DNA of 64,000 nt from Lutjanus erythropterus (lineage: Eukaryota; Chordata; Actinopteri; Lutjaniformes; Lutjanidae), in the NCBI GenBank assembly GCA_020091685.1, contig CM034613.1:12332775-12396774 (forward strand), written 5' to 3'. Positions 24,480-37,100 of the stretch are shown here, piece by piece. Position 1 is the stretch's first letter. Every line of letters starts with the position of its first letter. Made by a program: the position numbers and the translations under genes. The notes under the pieces are model-generated. The model worked only from the letters and a program-made list of their open reading frames with translations, was not told the origin of the DNA and made no database searches.

Positions 24480-24840
24480 TGTGTAGCACATAGATCAAGA
24501 GCAGTAGAGGCTTTCTTCAGCATAGCGGCTAACTTCTGGTTTAGGCCTCCGATAACTTAAGTGGAGATAAAATGATTTAATGGTGTGTCTCTTCTGGACT
24601 TTCCAAATGTTATTGGACTGAATGAATCATTCCTTATAGTGACACGAGTCATATCGTGTGGGTCGTGATGCTCACAAAAAATTATGCACTGTATAACAGA
24701 CACTTTCACAATATAAGTCAATGGGCAAAAAGTCTTTTTGGGCTATAGAGCGCCATGTGACATCATTACACGGTTTGGACATCATGTTAATTTGGTTTCA
24801 AAGCTCGCTGCTCTTCTTTAGGGCTCGGGCGGAGTCTTGG
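24480..24840 (+). repeat. Dispersed repeat A, copy 1
   Basis: Shares ggctttcttcag, gcggctaacttctggttta, gataaaatgatttaat, gactttccaaatgttat and the acgagtcat block with the copies at 31,539-31,870 and 38,395-38,590. Three copies in one window mark it as a repeat family. Class unknown. Confidence 0.6.
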
Positions 24841-25009
24841 CCAATTTTCTCCGTTCCTGTTTCCTATAATTAGATATGCTATGTGCTCGTCTATGTTAAA
24901 AAGAAAACACACATTAAAAGATGGTTGCTGGGGGATCTGCAAAGGCAAAAAAGCTAGCAAAATGCTAGCAAACTAGCTTGCTAATCCATGGTAGTCATTG
25001 GCTAGTTAG

Positions 25010-25690
25010 TTACTGTATATGTCCAGTTTCATTAATTTGTCGCCAAGATCTTGTATTGATGATGGGAGAGTCAGACTGCTGCTAAAGTCTGTCAGCACAT
25101 CCCAAAGATTCTCAATGGGGTTAAGCTCTGGACTCTATGGTGGCCGATCCATGTGTGAAAATTATGCCTCATGCTCCCTGAACCACTCTTTCGCAATCTG
25201 AGCCCGATGAATCCTGGCATTGTCATCTTGGAATATGCCATGTGTCATCAGGGAAGAAAAAAATCCATTGATGGAAAAGCCTGCTCATTCAGTATATTCA
25301 GGTAGTGAGCTGCAAATACTGTTGCTGAACCTCGAACTGAGCAACTGACTGCAACTGCACTAGGCATGATGGGTGCATCACTTCATCTGCCTCTCTTCTT
25401 ACCCTGATGCACCCATCACTCTGGAACAGGGTCAAATCTTTATGTTCCCTTAAACGTAGCCATGAGTTCTACTGCAAGAGTTTTTCCTGACCACATTTCT
25501 TCCTCGAAGATGATAGTTCATGACTATCCCTCCAGGTTTTAATAATGCGCCAGACAGTTCTCAACCCAATTTTAGTAGTTCCAGCAATCTCCTTAGTTGT
25601 TTTCTTTGCTTGAAGCAGGCCAATAATTTGACTCTTCTGAAAGAGAGTCACACCTTTTCCATGACCACAGGATACGTCTTATGACATGGT
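25010..25690 (-). pseudogene. Decayed Tc1-like transposase, antisense
   Basis: Read on the minus strand the order is that of a Tc1-type transposase. The N-terminal helix-turn-helix MTLFQKSQIIGLLQAKKTTK...RTVWRIIKTW lies at 25,651-25,470. A central [16 protein letters not shown] block follows (complement of about 25,185-25,225), then the C-terminal block PELNPIENLWDVLTD (complement of about 25,092-25,136). Frames are broken between these blocks and part of the catalytic region is missing, so it is a relic. Confidence 0.8.
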
Positions 25691-25931
25691 TGTTTAAAAA
25701 ATGGGAAGCTACTCACTGCATCAGTTTGGGTTAAATAACTTATCAGCTGAAACATATTCCCATCAATATAGATTAGCCTAGTACATAGCATATACAGGAG
25801 ACAAGAAAGACAAGTACAGGAGACAGGAAAGGAGAAAGTGGACTGACGTTCCACCAGATACCAAACTTGCTCAACTGTTATTGGAGCACAGAGTGAAAAG
25901 GGACAACTTAGGAAGGGTCAGTAGCATACAG

Positions 25932-26145
25932 CAGTGTTCCCCAACCCTGGTCCTCAGGGACCCCTGTCGTGCATGTTTTAGATGTTTCCCTGCTCCAACA
26001 CACCTGATTCAAATGATCAGGTTGTTATCAGGCTTCTGCAGAGGCTTGATGATGAGCTGATCATTTGAATCAGGTGTGTTGGAGCAGGGAAACATCTAAA
26101 ACATGCAGGACAGGGGTCCCTGAGAACCAGGGTTGGGGAACACTG
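25932..26145. mobile_element. Palindromic hAT-type MITE, 214 bp, complete
   Basis: Terminal inverted repeats begin cagtgttccccaaccctgg and end in the complement (ccagggttggggaacactg). They extend through gggacccctgt and on to cctgattcaaatgatcag near the middle, so nearly the whole element is a palindrome. The flanking 8-bp direct repeat gcatacag (25,924-25,931 and 26,146-26,153) is a perfect target-site duplication, and 8 bp is the hallmark of hAT transposases. No coding capacity, so it was moved in trans. Confidence 0.9.
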
Positions 26146-26153
26146 GCATACAG

Positions 26154-26205
26154 TGTAACAAAAACATGGGCCTTGGCTTGGACTGTCAGGTATAAAAGAA
26201 CTCTT
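26154..26205. mobile_element. Fragment of the 10.5-kb repeat family
   Basis: The stretch tgtaacaaaaacatgggcc through gtcaggtataaaagaac matches the right end of the element at 10,526-11,418. The MITE at 25,932 inserted at or beside this older copy, which gives a relative age. Confidence 0.5.
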
Positions 26206-29200
26206 AATCTGATTTCTGTGGTGGTTATGGTGGTAAACAAAATGTGTCCCTAACTCTCAGAAATCACAGTTGGCTGTCATCAGTTCATCAGGACCACAAC
26301 TTTCACTTACTATAGCGAGACAAGCCTGGAAACCGGAAACGGAACAAATGAAAAAAGGAACTAAATAAGAGGCTGAATGAGATTGTCTGAAATTATTCAC
26401 TGGATGTATAAAGACACAGTGACACAACAGCAGCTCATTTGTATGGCAATGTGCGGTGCTTAGTTTGGCTCCACTAAGTTTGGGGTTTTACCGTCTTGTG
26501 TTGGCTGAGCAGATGCCTTCTTGGCACGGCCTATGTTGATGTTTAGACAGTCCTTTCAGTCCAGTGCAGAGGCTGCTGTGGTGTGGACAGTGGTCACAGC
26601 CATTCAACTTGCGCTGTATTGAGTCTTTTCAGAGCAGTGTACTGCTGGTGGGGGTTCTTTATTGCTGTGGACACTGGTCAGGGGCACTGAGTGGAAGGGA
26701 TTACTCTCTCCTCTGGAATACTAATGACCATCTTTTGTCACCGATCTGTTTCCTCCACCTTCACTCCACATACCCCTTCCTCTCCCTTCTTCACCGTCCA
26801 TTTCTCAACCTCTTCCTCTTTCACTCCTTTTGTCACCCGAAACCAATTATTCTCTCTCTCTTCTTCCCCGAATCTCTGCCCCCTCACAATGTCAAGCACC
26901 GCATACTCACACGCGATCAAATGCAATTGCAAACACACACACGCACACACAGACACACTTTGACGCTCCGTACCGCTCTCCTCTCCCCGTCTAAGTTGCT
27001 CCATCTTTCACTCACTCGCTCACCCAGTCGTATTTTTCAATGGTGGCTTTTGTCCCTTTCATCTCCTCGAAAACAAAGGATTCTTGTGCACACAGGACAG
27101 AGGGAAGGAGAGGGATGGAGAGCTGGACAGAGAGGAAGAGATCCTAACCTTGAGTGTGGTCGTCAAATGAGTGGAAAAAGCCACTTTCTCACAATCCATC
27201 AGTATTAAGGACAAGATGACTGATACACTTCACAAATATTGTTTCAGCTCTGCTAATATTGATACAACTGACTTTGACTTTGTATATTTGACTAGCGACT
27301 GTAGATTCAGTTAAGGCAGGTGATATTCTGTGTTTTTGTTATTATCAATAAATACTATGAAAAGACAAATGCCAACAATGAACCGAACCTTCTAACAATT
27401 ATTATCACCCTCACTGTTGTCCAAAAATTTGTAAAGACACATAAATAAAACTCGCGGTTGCACTGAGCAGCATGTTCCTTCATTATGATAAACCTAGGCA
27501 CTATACCTCATGTCAAATTAGTCCCACATACACCGTCCTGTTGCCAGTAACACACACTCCAAATGTGTATTTTTATGCAGCTGAAAACAGTCAACAAATG
27601 CACTAGTTTTTATTTGAACTAAATGCCAGCTGTGTAAAGAATTAATTAGCCTTTCTTAGAGCAACTGCCCATTTTGATCTATTTTTAAATCTGCACTAAT
27701 AAATATTTTTCTATAAACAATGAATAAATGATGATGCATAATATGACAGCATTTTAGTGTCTTTCAACCTATTAATTTGGTGTTACAGCCTGCACATTTG
27801 TTGTTACAACAACCCAAACATTTCGATTAGGAGAAGAGGAGAAACTAAATGTGCACAGCTGGTGCAGTTCAAAAGATTAAATGAATGAAATCTAACCACA
27901 AAAGGGTTTTAACCTTTAGTCAGGCAGGCACAGGTCACAACTAAAATCTAAAAGTGAAGGAAACAGGCAAATTCACACTGAAAGTCTGAAAATTAAACAG
28001 AAGTCCAAAACAAAGGAAAGACTGAGAGAACTGCTAGGATTCTTGATGCTAGTAAGATGAACTGGCAAAGAAAAAAGAGAAAGACAGATAAGGAGGGCTA
28101 ATCAGGGACTAATGTACTTTGAAACTACTCAGTAATCAAAAAAGGTGGGAAAAAGACAAAGACAGGAAATAAAGTGAACAAAGACACACAAGGAAAGACT
28201 CAGAATACTATTTTACAAAACCAAACAGGAAATAAGCAAAATGAAATAGACAGAAACATGGATAGAAAAAAATGACGTTTGCTGCATGAATAAATAAGCA
28301 ACAAGTTTGCCACATTATTTCATAAGGTGATAATATGCCCAATGTTTTATTTACACTCACATCAGCTGATTAATAAAAATGTCGATGTGATATAAAAACT
28401 ATCATGCAACATGAAGTGTATGAACTACACTGCAGACTGGAATCTCTTACAGTGAGAAGCAGAAAGCTACATCCACATTATACTCGACACCTCGCCACTG
28501 TCTCGTCTCCTTCTTCATGTCCTTGCAGGTTGCATGCAAAGTGCATTCAAAACTGGAAAGTCTGAATTTCCAAGTTCCAAGTTGTTGTCAGTTGTTAATT
28601 TACTAACTGTTACATTGATAACTAGGGATATAAGTTAGCCTGGCTATGACAAAGCATGGTTTCATAACAGTAAATTTATTTTCATGGATATGGAGTTTTG
28701 GCATTTTAATGATAAAGGACATACATACACAAATATAACATATGATGATGTCATTATATTATATCATAGTGTCACTGAAATAAAAAAAGAAAAAGAAAAC
28801 GGAATAAATAAGTGTGAACTCGTTCATAATCTCTGTGACCCAAATTTTGAACTAGCTCTTGTGAAGTTCCCCAAAGTGGTCAAAAAGATCAGTTAATGCT
28901 ACTTAACAGATTTGTATCTCGTATCTGTGGCAATTTGTGTAGCAGCAAGGATAAAAGCATAAAGGAAACATAGCATACTATTGTAATACTAATATGTAAT
29001 ACTACATAGTACTGTAAGATGGACTAATGTATTGTTAATTTTGGTCTTTTCGTGGGATTTGAATATTTTCTATAGTTGCTACTACATGTTGCATATAAGG
29101 TCCTTGCTTTGTAAACCAAACATTCCTTTGGACAATAAATGGTATTGTATTGTCTTCTAACTGTTCAAAAGGTCTATATGTTCAATACACAAGTGTGTGT

Positions 29201-29254
29201 TTACTGTATGTGTAGGCAGGAGCTCCGCAGGGTTCAGAGTTCAGCTGGAGATGG
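26206..29254. other. Putative intron; pyrimidine-rich tract 26.74-27.07 kb
   Basis: Non-coding. The plus strand at about 26,740-27,070 is strongly pyrimidine-rich with a short AC run (about 26,930-26,960). A 214-codon frame crosses it but has low-complexity composition and no domain. The remainder is AT-rich. Confidence 0.45.
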
Positions 29255-29384
29255 ACACGGCCAATCACATGGGCCTCCTCTTGACCCCGCCTCCCTCCCC
29301 TCTCTCCCCCTCCATATCTTAGTATTCAGAGCACAGACATCAACACAGATCTCTATTCATTCACTCAGTGTGAGCTCCGGCATG
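29255..29384 (+). promoter_or_regulatory. Possible second promoter and short leader exon
   Basis: In order there are a CCAAT box (ccaatcaca, 29,261), a GC box (ccccgcctcc, 29,285-29,294) and a pyrimidine tract. A short stretch then ends in ggcatg|gtgagagg, a good donor at 29,385. It lies 1.4 kb upstream of the kcnj10 coding start on the same strand. It may be an alternative start or an internal 5' UTR exon. Weak evidence. Confidence 0.25.
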
Positions 29385-30765
29385 GTGAGAGGAGAGAGAA
29401 GGGTCAGAAAGGACAGGAAAGGACAGAGCGTATCAGATGGTCTTGGTTCTTAGGCTTTTGTTTGTGTCGTGTTGTTTTTGGTTTTGTTATATTCGCTCCG
29501 GAAAGCAGAGGCAGTTTGAGACAAAAGGCCCATTTAGTAAACAGTGAGTGAGAGCGAGACAGGAGGAAAGAAAAAGGACGTGGAGAAAGAGAAACTGCGG
29601 CCCAGATGAGGGTAAAAGACTATACAGGGAACGACCCATATACAGTGACAATAAGTGTCCATGGCACCCGGGGGTGGGGTTGGGGGCTTCTCATTATGTC
29701 AACATACTGCTGACACTTTGCGACCCACAGACACTTACAGATCCATCCCATCACATTACACCACTGTTCTCTGACACAGGCATTCACTGGACACGTGTTG
29801 AATGACAACAAGCACTTAGCTTGAGTGCGTGGGAATACAACTGTCACTTATTCAAGCCAACCATGTTTAACATGTTTAACAACATGCATTACAGGGTTGC
29901 TTTATTTACTTATTTTTTTTTAACCAGTGGCCATAGTACATAAACCTCCTGACTCTCAAGTCCTACCTTAACTGTTTGTACAACAGTAGCAAACAGTAAT
30001 ATTTGCTACCGGAAACTAACAGTAGTGTTGGCTTGCAGTGCCTAACGGTGGTGATTTAATCTGTATGACTGCAGTTTTATTGTTTTGACTGTGTTCAATG
30101 ACTTATTCTTCAGTTCTCCACAGCTGACAGATTCTTACAAAAACATCTAAAATAATGCACATCTGCATGTCACATCTGCTGCAAATAATACATAATTGAG
30201 GTCTCTGTTCAAGTAGAAACAGGTCAAAAAGCGAGGGGTTGAGTATGAAAACAACTTTCATCAGTATGGAAGAGGGTGGTCCAGTAGAAGATCCCAGTGT
30301 CCTTGATTCAAATTTAAAGACTTCTTTTTCTTAATCTTTTTCATGCGGGATAACAGCCACCAGTGTCTCCTCATCTCAATTCAGTAGCCGTCTTGTGCAA
30401 CCGACACGTGAATGCGCCTGCACTATTGAGCTTTTAATGTGAAAGAGCAGCTGTGCCTTCATGCTGAAAGGAGGCTTTTATTTTGACAAGGCCAGCTGCC
30501 TTCAGTGAAAGGAGAAAAGGGGCTTAAATGGACCACCATGGACGGCCACAACACTGTCCAATTGAAAAATGTGCTTCTAATCCCCTTCTTCTTCTCCTCC
30601 CAAATGTTCCGCTCTGTCATTTTTCTCATTCATGTGGTTATTTCATTTGGATTGCACATACAACCTACAGTATGCCCTTTTTTCTCTCCATCTTACCTCT
30701 CTTTATCTTTTCATATATACCCTTCTTCTTCTCTTTCTCCTCTTTCCATCCCCAACCTCCTGTAG

Positions 30766-31158
30766 CGCCAGCAATGACCTCAGCCACTCCCCCGTCCTCC
30801 GAGGCCTCCTCCCCTCAGAAAGTGTGCCACTCCCAGACGCAGACTGACATCACCAAGCCCCTGCTGGGCTCCACAGGGGGGAATGGAGGTGCTGGTGCAG
30901 GTGCAGGAGGAACAGGAGCCGGAGGGCCCAATGCCCTGCGAAGGAGGCGCCGCGTCCTCTCCAAAGACGGACGGAGCAATGTACGCATTGAGCATGTAAG
31001 CGGACGAGGGGCGCTGTACCTGCGTGACCTCTGGACAACTTTCCTGGACATGCAATGGCGCTACAAGTTCTTCCTCTTCTCTGCCACCTTTGCTGGGACT
31101 TGGTTCCTGTTTGGAGTGCTCTGGTATCTGGTGGCGATGGTGCATGGAGACCTGCTGG
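30766..31158 (+). CDS. kcnj10: kcnj10 coding exon 1
   Basis: The acceptor is the pyrimidine tract ending cctcctgtag at 30,765. Eight untranslated bases then precede ATG at 30,774. The donor g|gtaagaag follows 31,158 (phase 1). It encodes residues 1-128: N-terminal tail with the insert GGNGGAGAGAGGTGAGG, an arginine cluster (RRRRR), slide helix and M1. The open frame continues upstream of the acceptor, but that stretch is pyrimidine-rich intron. Confidence 0.9.
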
Positions 31159-34100
31159 GTAAGAAGGAGGGAGGGTTAATGTTGGTGGAGCTTTATAGTG
31201 CAGCCAGAGGAGAAAAGAAGGGAAAATTATAATAATAATAATAATGATAAAAAATAAGAGCAGGAAAGCCCTCTTGACCCCATAAGTAATGATGGTCAGT
31301 AACTGACATAAACATGCAAGAGAAGATAATTTATTCCCAGCAGCACAGCAGCTATAATATTTATTTATTCCTAGCAACATGGCTTTAGAGATGTCCACGC
31401 TGAAATATCCCAGAAACTATTGGATGGATTGCCATTACTTCATTTGTACAGACATTCATGGCCTCAAGTTGACGAAGCATAATGACTTTTGTGAGCCTCT
31501 GAAGCTGACTTCGGTATCAGAGCCTACACATATACTTCTGCATTGTACGGCACATAGAGCAGCGCAGTAGGCTTTCTTCAGCTGAGTGGCTAACTTCTGG
31601 TTTAGCCTCCACTAGCTTGAATGGGATAAAATGATTTAATCACGCACCTCTTCTAGACTTTTCAATTGTTAACTGGACCAGATGGATCAAGTTCTGATCA
31701 TGAAATGAGTCATTTTGCAGAGGTTGGGACGTTTTGCAGCCGTTTCTTTTGTAATGAACATTTTAGGGGGAAAAGTCTTTTGGGGGGGCATATAGCATCA
31801 CCTGACAGTGTCATTTTACAGTTTGGTCACTATGTCAAATCGGCTTCAAAGCCTGCTCTTGGAAACAGTCTCCCAGCATGGCTTTAGACTTTTGCTTCCT
31901 GTCTCAACCACAGACAAGTCAGATTTGTTTTCACTTGCACGTCTCACACACCACAATCACTCTTTTTTTAATCCATGCAGCTGCCTACACCATGTCTTAT
32001 GTCTTGTGTCTCAGCTATCTCACAGGTATTAGTGGTTTTTTTTTTACAACTGAAACATCATGTTGATGCCTAAAAAAAAAGCACTGAAAAAATGTATTTA
32101 TCTACATTTTGCAACCCAGGTGGAGCAGACTATGTTGCAGAGACAGAGACCAGCTCCCATGGCAGCCGTTCAATCCCACACACTCTCACATGGGAACTTC
32201 TTGAACTTCTACTGCAGTGTTTATTCATGGGCAAACTGTACATTTAATGTCACTAGAACATTTCACTGCTAAACTTTGCCTCTGCTCTGATCGCCAACAC
32301 CTGTCTGCTCTGAGCACGGCCACTGGCAATTTCTTTTTTTTTTATCCCTTTCTCTCTTTTAGTCATCCACTCATTACGCATGCACATACTGTCGTGCTCA
32401 TGCCACCTGAGACACTTTCTGCCATTCGGTCTGCATTTGCAATTAGATGGGATCATTAGATTAGGAATGTTGACAAAATAGAGGAAAATTAGTACTGAAG
32501 CCAAGGTATGATTTACACGTATTGATTAGGAACTAGACTTGCACCGATTAATCGGCAATGCTCGGAATCGGGCCGGTTTTCACGTGACCGGCCCTGACCG
32601 GTGACCGGCCGGTCAGCGTCACAAATCCGGTTCTGTGCCCGTCATTCTCACACACATGTTCTGCACGATGGTCACGTCATGCGCGCAGCAGACAAACTGA
32701 CCGTGACGTCAACACAGCGCTGATAACAGCTACACACACTCTGACAAGATGTGTGGATGGTTGAAGCTGGTGTCAGAGACAGATTCCAAGAACAGGATAA
32801 AGAGAAGACAGACAGTCTACAACGAGACAGAGCAGCTGACAATGTCGCAAAACAGCCGTAAACTTTGTAGCTCTTCAGGCTAATGCTAGCAAGCTAGCAG
32901 CAGACTGCTGTTCACAGAGGGACAGTTAAAATCTCACCTCCTGTTCTGGCTGAAGAATAAACAACCTGTGTTGATGTGTCTCCTCAATCATTTTCTCATC
33001 CAGAGTCGTTTAATTTCTGCATCTGTTTTTCTCACGGCAAAGTTTTACTTCAAACTGTTGCACCGCGTTAGTCTCCGGTTTGTTTACATCCGCTTCCACA
33101 AAAGATCACGTGAAATCGCGTCCCGCGAGATGATCTCGCGAGATCACGTTCACCCAATTCATAATCTTAATATAAAATTATAATAAGGCCTGGTTGTAAT
33201 CTGGATGATTTTGGAGAAAGTATCAAATGAATATTTAATAGTCAGTGTCTTATTATGAACATATTTACAAGAAAAGTTGCAAAAATGTTTGTGAATGCTG
33301 TCAATTACAGTTCTTAGAAAGACTGAAAATCGGAACCGGCCAAAATCGGAATCGGTAGGTCAGACCCCTCAAAAATCGGAAATCGGAATCGGCTAAGAAA
33401 GTTGAAATCGGTGCAAGTCTATTAGGAACCTTATCAGACCCCCACAGATATACTACAGTCATCTAGACATTTAGCTTATTTTCCTTTTACATTCTGAGGG
33501 AGTAATGAAATACCTTTAAACAAAAAAGGCCATGCATATAAATCTCATTTTCTCTTTGTTTGTGATCACAAAATAATTATTTGATGTGCCCAAGAAAATG
33601 TTTTTGACGACTTTTTATGCCAAAACTCACAGTGAGAACTCACAGTGTAATTATGTCAAAAGAAGAAGATGTTCTGTCTTTCTGTAAAAAAAAAAACAAC
33701 AAAAAACTATGAAGTACAAGAAAGTTTTTTGTGAATGAGTAAACAATGAATAGAGACACGCAGGAATACAGTTTTGCATTGCAGAAAGAGCATGAGAAAG
33801 TGCTGGCAGAACATTAAGAGAGGGAACAAAATGTCCCTTGGTAATTTGTTTACACCCCCAAACCCCAAAAGATCTTCTGTTCTTCCTCCAGAATTTGACC
33901 CCCCCTCCAACCATACCCCATGTGTAATGGAGGTGAAGACCCTGACAGGAGCCTTCCTCTTCTCTCTGGAGTCTCAGACAACAATTGGCTACGGTTTTCG
34001 GTGCATCACAGAGGAGTGTCCCGTCGCCATCGTTCTGCTCATCTTTCAGCTGGTCATCACCATGGTGATGGAGATCTTTATCACCGGCACTTTCCTTGCA

Positions 34101-37100
34101 AAGGTACCACTGGCGGATGCTACATTTGGAAATTTTTAAATAGCAAATTTTACACATTTTTATGTCTGCATGTAGTTAACTTTGACTGTGCTGCAGCATC
34201 CTATTGGGCAATTCTTTACTCGGTGTGAAAAATGATGTGAAAGGAACATTAAGTAATGTCACTGTTTAGTTAGGAATCCCATGTACAACCCGATTATAAA
34301 ACAAGAACACACTGTATCATTTAACTATGTGTTGCACAAAACACACAGCCCTGTAGGTGATTACTGAACATTATGTGAAGTCTTTACAGCAGGCTATGCA
34401 GAAACAGGAATCGTGTTTTCACCAATACTATGACACGTTTTCCTCCTTTTGTAGGTCGCTCGTCCCAAGAAGCGAGGCGAGACGGTGAAGTTCAGTCAAC
34501 ACGCCGTTGTGTCGAATCATGAAGGTCGGCCCTGCCTCATGATCCGAGTGGCCAACATGCGCAAAAGCCTGCTGTTAGGGTGTCAGGTATGCAAGTCACT
34601 TAAGGGTTTTATTCATTTCTCTTGGGGTTTTTTGAAGTTTAAACTTCTGTCTCTCACTTCACTCTCAGACATAAGGGTTCTTCCTGAATGGCTGAGGTTC
34701 TACCCAGAACCATTTGCTTCTGAAGAACCCTTTTTTAAAGAAAATGTTTTGTTTTTGTTTGTTCTTTGTAAGACCGAGGGTTCATTTAAGAACCATTTTT
34801 ATCCAAGCAACCCTTTTAGCAGGTATGAAATCCTTGAGGAACTAAAATGTAAAATGTAAAATAAAAATAAAATAATGTAAAAAGATTCTCTGAACAACCT
34901 CCTGACATAGAACCCTTCAGTGTGTTCTCTGTAAAACCCTTTGAATATTAAAAGGTTCTCCATAAAATCCTCCGGGTGTGTTCTTAATAAAACCCATGGG
35001 ATGTAAAAAGGTTATCTGTAGAACCCCTGATTGTATTCCAGATAAAGCCTTTGGAATATAAAACGTTTCTTGGTAGAACCCTCAAGAGTGTTCTTGATAA
35101 AACCTTTGGAATATAAACAGGTTCTTAGTGGAACCCCCGGCTGTGTTGTTGATAAAAGTCTTGGAATATAAAACGCTTCTTGGTAGAAGACTATGGGTGT
35201 GTTCTTGATAAGGCCCATGGAATTAAAAAAAAATCCATAGAAATTTCTGAGAACCCTCTCAGTGTGGTCTAGATAAAACCACTGGTATATAAAAAAGTTC
35301 TTGGGTCTGCTATGGGAGCAAGCTGGAGAACCATTCCTGGTTCTAGTTAGTGCCTTTACATCCAGGAGTATAGAAAATACTTTCTGTTTTTTAGGCACCT
35401 GATACCTTGTGTGTCACCTGATGCTAAATGGATATGAACCCACTGACATACAGTAACTATAAATCCACACTGTGAAGAAAGAGAACCGTACACCTTTAAT
35501 GAGAACTGTAAGTTAATACCAGTTAAAGTCACGCCTCCTTTGATGGAGATATTGGCCGGTATTGCAGGTATTAAACCTGGGGCCTTTTGGTTACAGGATG
35601 CCTCCTGCAACCTCTTGGCTACATTTACTGACTCCATCTTGGCTCCCAGGTGACGGGGAAGTTGCTTCAGACGTCCCTGACAAAGGAGGGTGAGACGGTG
35701 CGGCTGGACCAGCGCAATGTGCCTTTCCAAGTGGACACATCCAGCGACAGCCCCTTCCTCATCATCCCCCTGACTTTCTACCACATCATTGATGACAACA
35801 GCCCCCTCAGGGCCTGGGCAGCAAAAGGTACATCATTTCTCTTATAGCAACTCTGACAAACAAATATAATGAAAAAATCTGCTTTTTCATTGTATGTCAG
35901 CCCAGCCTCACCAGAAAAAGGTCCATGCTAGATGGAAGTGCAAGCAGCTTGTTCAGACAGATATTTGTTTATTGTTAGGTGGCGGGTGGCACAGTGCTGC
36001 AGCGGTCAGCACTGTGGCCTCACAGCAAGAAGGTCCTGAGTTCAAATCCCCCAGCTGGCTGGGGCAGGGCCCTTCTGTGTGGAGCCTGCATGTTCTTCCT
36101 GTGTCTGCGTGGGTTCTCTCCGGGTTCTCCGGCTTCCTCCCACAGTCCAAAGACATGCATGCTAGGTTAATTGGTGACTCCAAATTGTGTGTAGGTGTGA
36201 GTGTGAGTGTGAGTGTGAGTGGCTGTCAGCCCTGCGATGAACTGGCGACTTGTCCAGGGTGTACGCCGCCTCTCGCCCAGTGTCAGCTGGGATAGGCTCC
36301 AGCCCCCCGCGACCCTTTGGGAATAAGCGGTTACAGAAAATGAATGAATGAATGAATGTTAGGTGGCGGCCCCTAGTGGACATAGTAAGTGTGAGACAAG
36401 AAGTATAGGAGTAAGAAAGTCACCATTGGGGTTAAGACCAGGATTTGAGCCCTGTGTGAAACAAAAAAGTTGACAAAACTCAAAATTTCAAGGCAGCTTA
36501 CTGCAATATTTTTGAGTTTTGAGTACAAGTCAAAGGCTAAAGTTTTGAAATAATAATAAAAAAAGCTCTAACAACCAGTAATCATTGAGATAGTTTACTT
36601 TGGTAGATAAACTCAAATATTTTATAAATATTATATAAAATTGGTCACAGTGAGCAATGAACCTTAGTTTTCATTATTAGCCTGGAAAAAATGGTTTTAA
36701 TATAAGCTTTACAACATCAACCATTATTCACTTTCACCCAGAAACTATTTAATGATAAAATGTGTAGCCTAACAGGTTTTATGAAATGGTCAATATCTTT
36801 ATTTGAAATCAAACTTTCTCTTGAAAAATAACTGTACGTACGTTCAGTATGTTTGTGTATGTAGGTGTATTGGTATTTACGGTCATGTGCTGCGTGCTTG
36901 GCTGCCTCTAGCTGCTGGGCTGGTTTGGCACTGGAGGAGAGGGTTTCTCTAGCTGGAATGTGTGTGAGAGAGACTGCCAGAGACACCCCTCATTAGAGCA
37001 CAATGCTGTACAGTCTGGGGTGCTGACACGAAGCCTGCACAGATCCACTTACAGCAGCGCTGGAAGCCTCTGAGGCATCGGTACTGACGGACTCTGACTG

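Noticed and set aside
26564-27208. 214-codon open frame
   Set aside because: Low-complexity composition from a pyrimidine-rich and AC-rich stretch, no domain, no splice context; overlapping antisense frames of similar length.
30528-30773. Upstream extension of the kcnj10 exon 1 frame
   Set aside because: It is the pyrimidine-rich 3' end of the intron, closed by cctcctgtag; the Kir4.1 start MTS is at 30,774.
30850-31398. 182-codon minus-strand frame over kcnj10 exon 1
   Set aside because: Antisense shadow of a GC-rich coding exon, with poly-Ile from the AAT run.
33651-34157. 168-codon minus-strand frame over kcnj10 exon 2
   Set aside because: Shadow of a well-supported sense exon; no family signature.
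35894-36295. 133-codon frame in kcnj10 intron 4
   Set aside because: Lies within the SINE-like element bounded by a 13-bp duplication.
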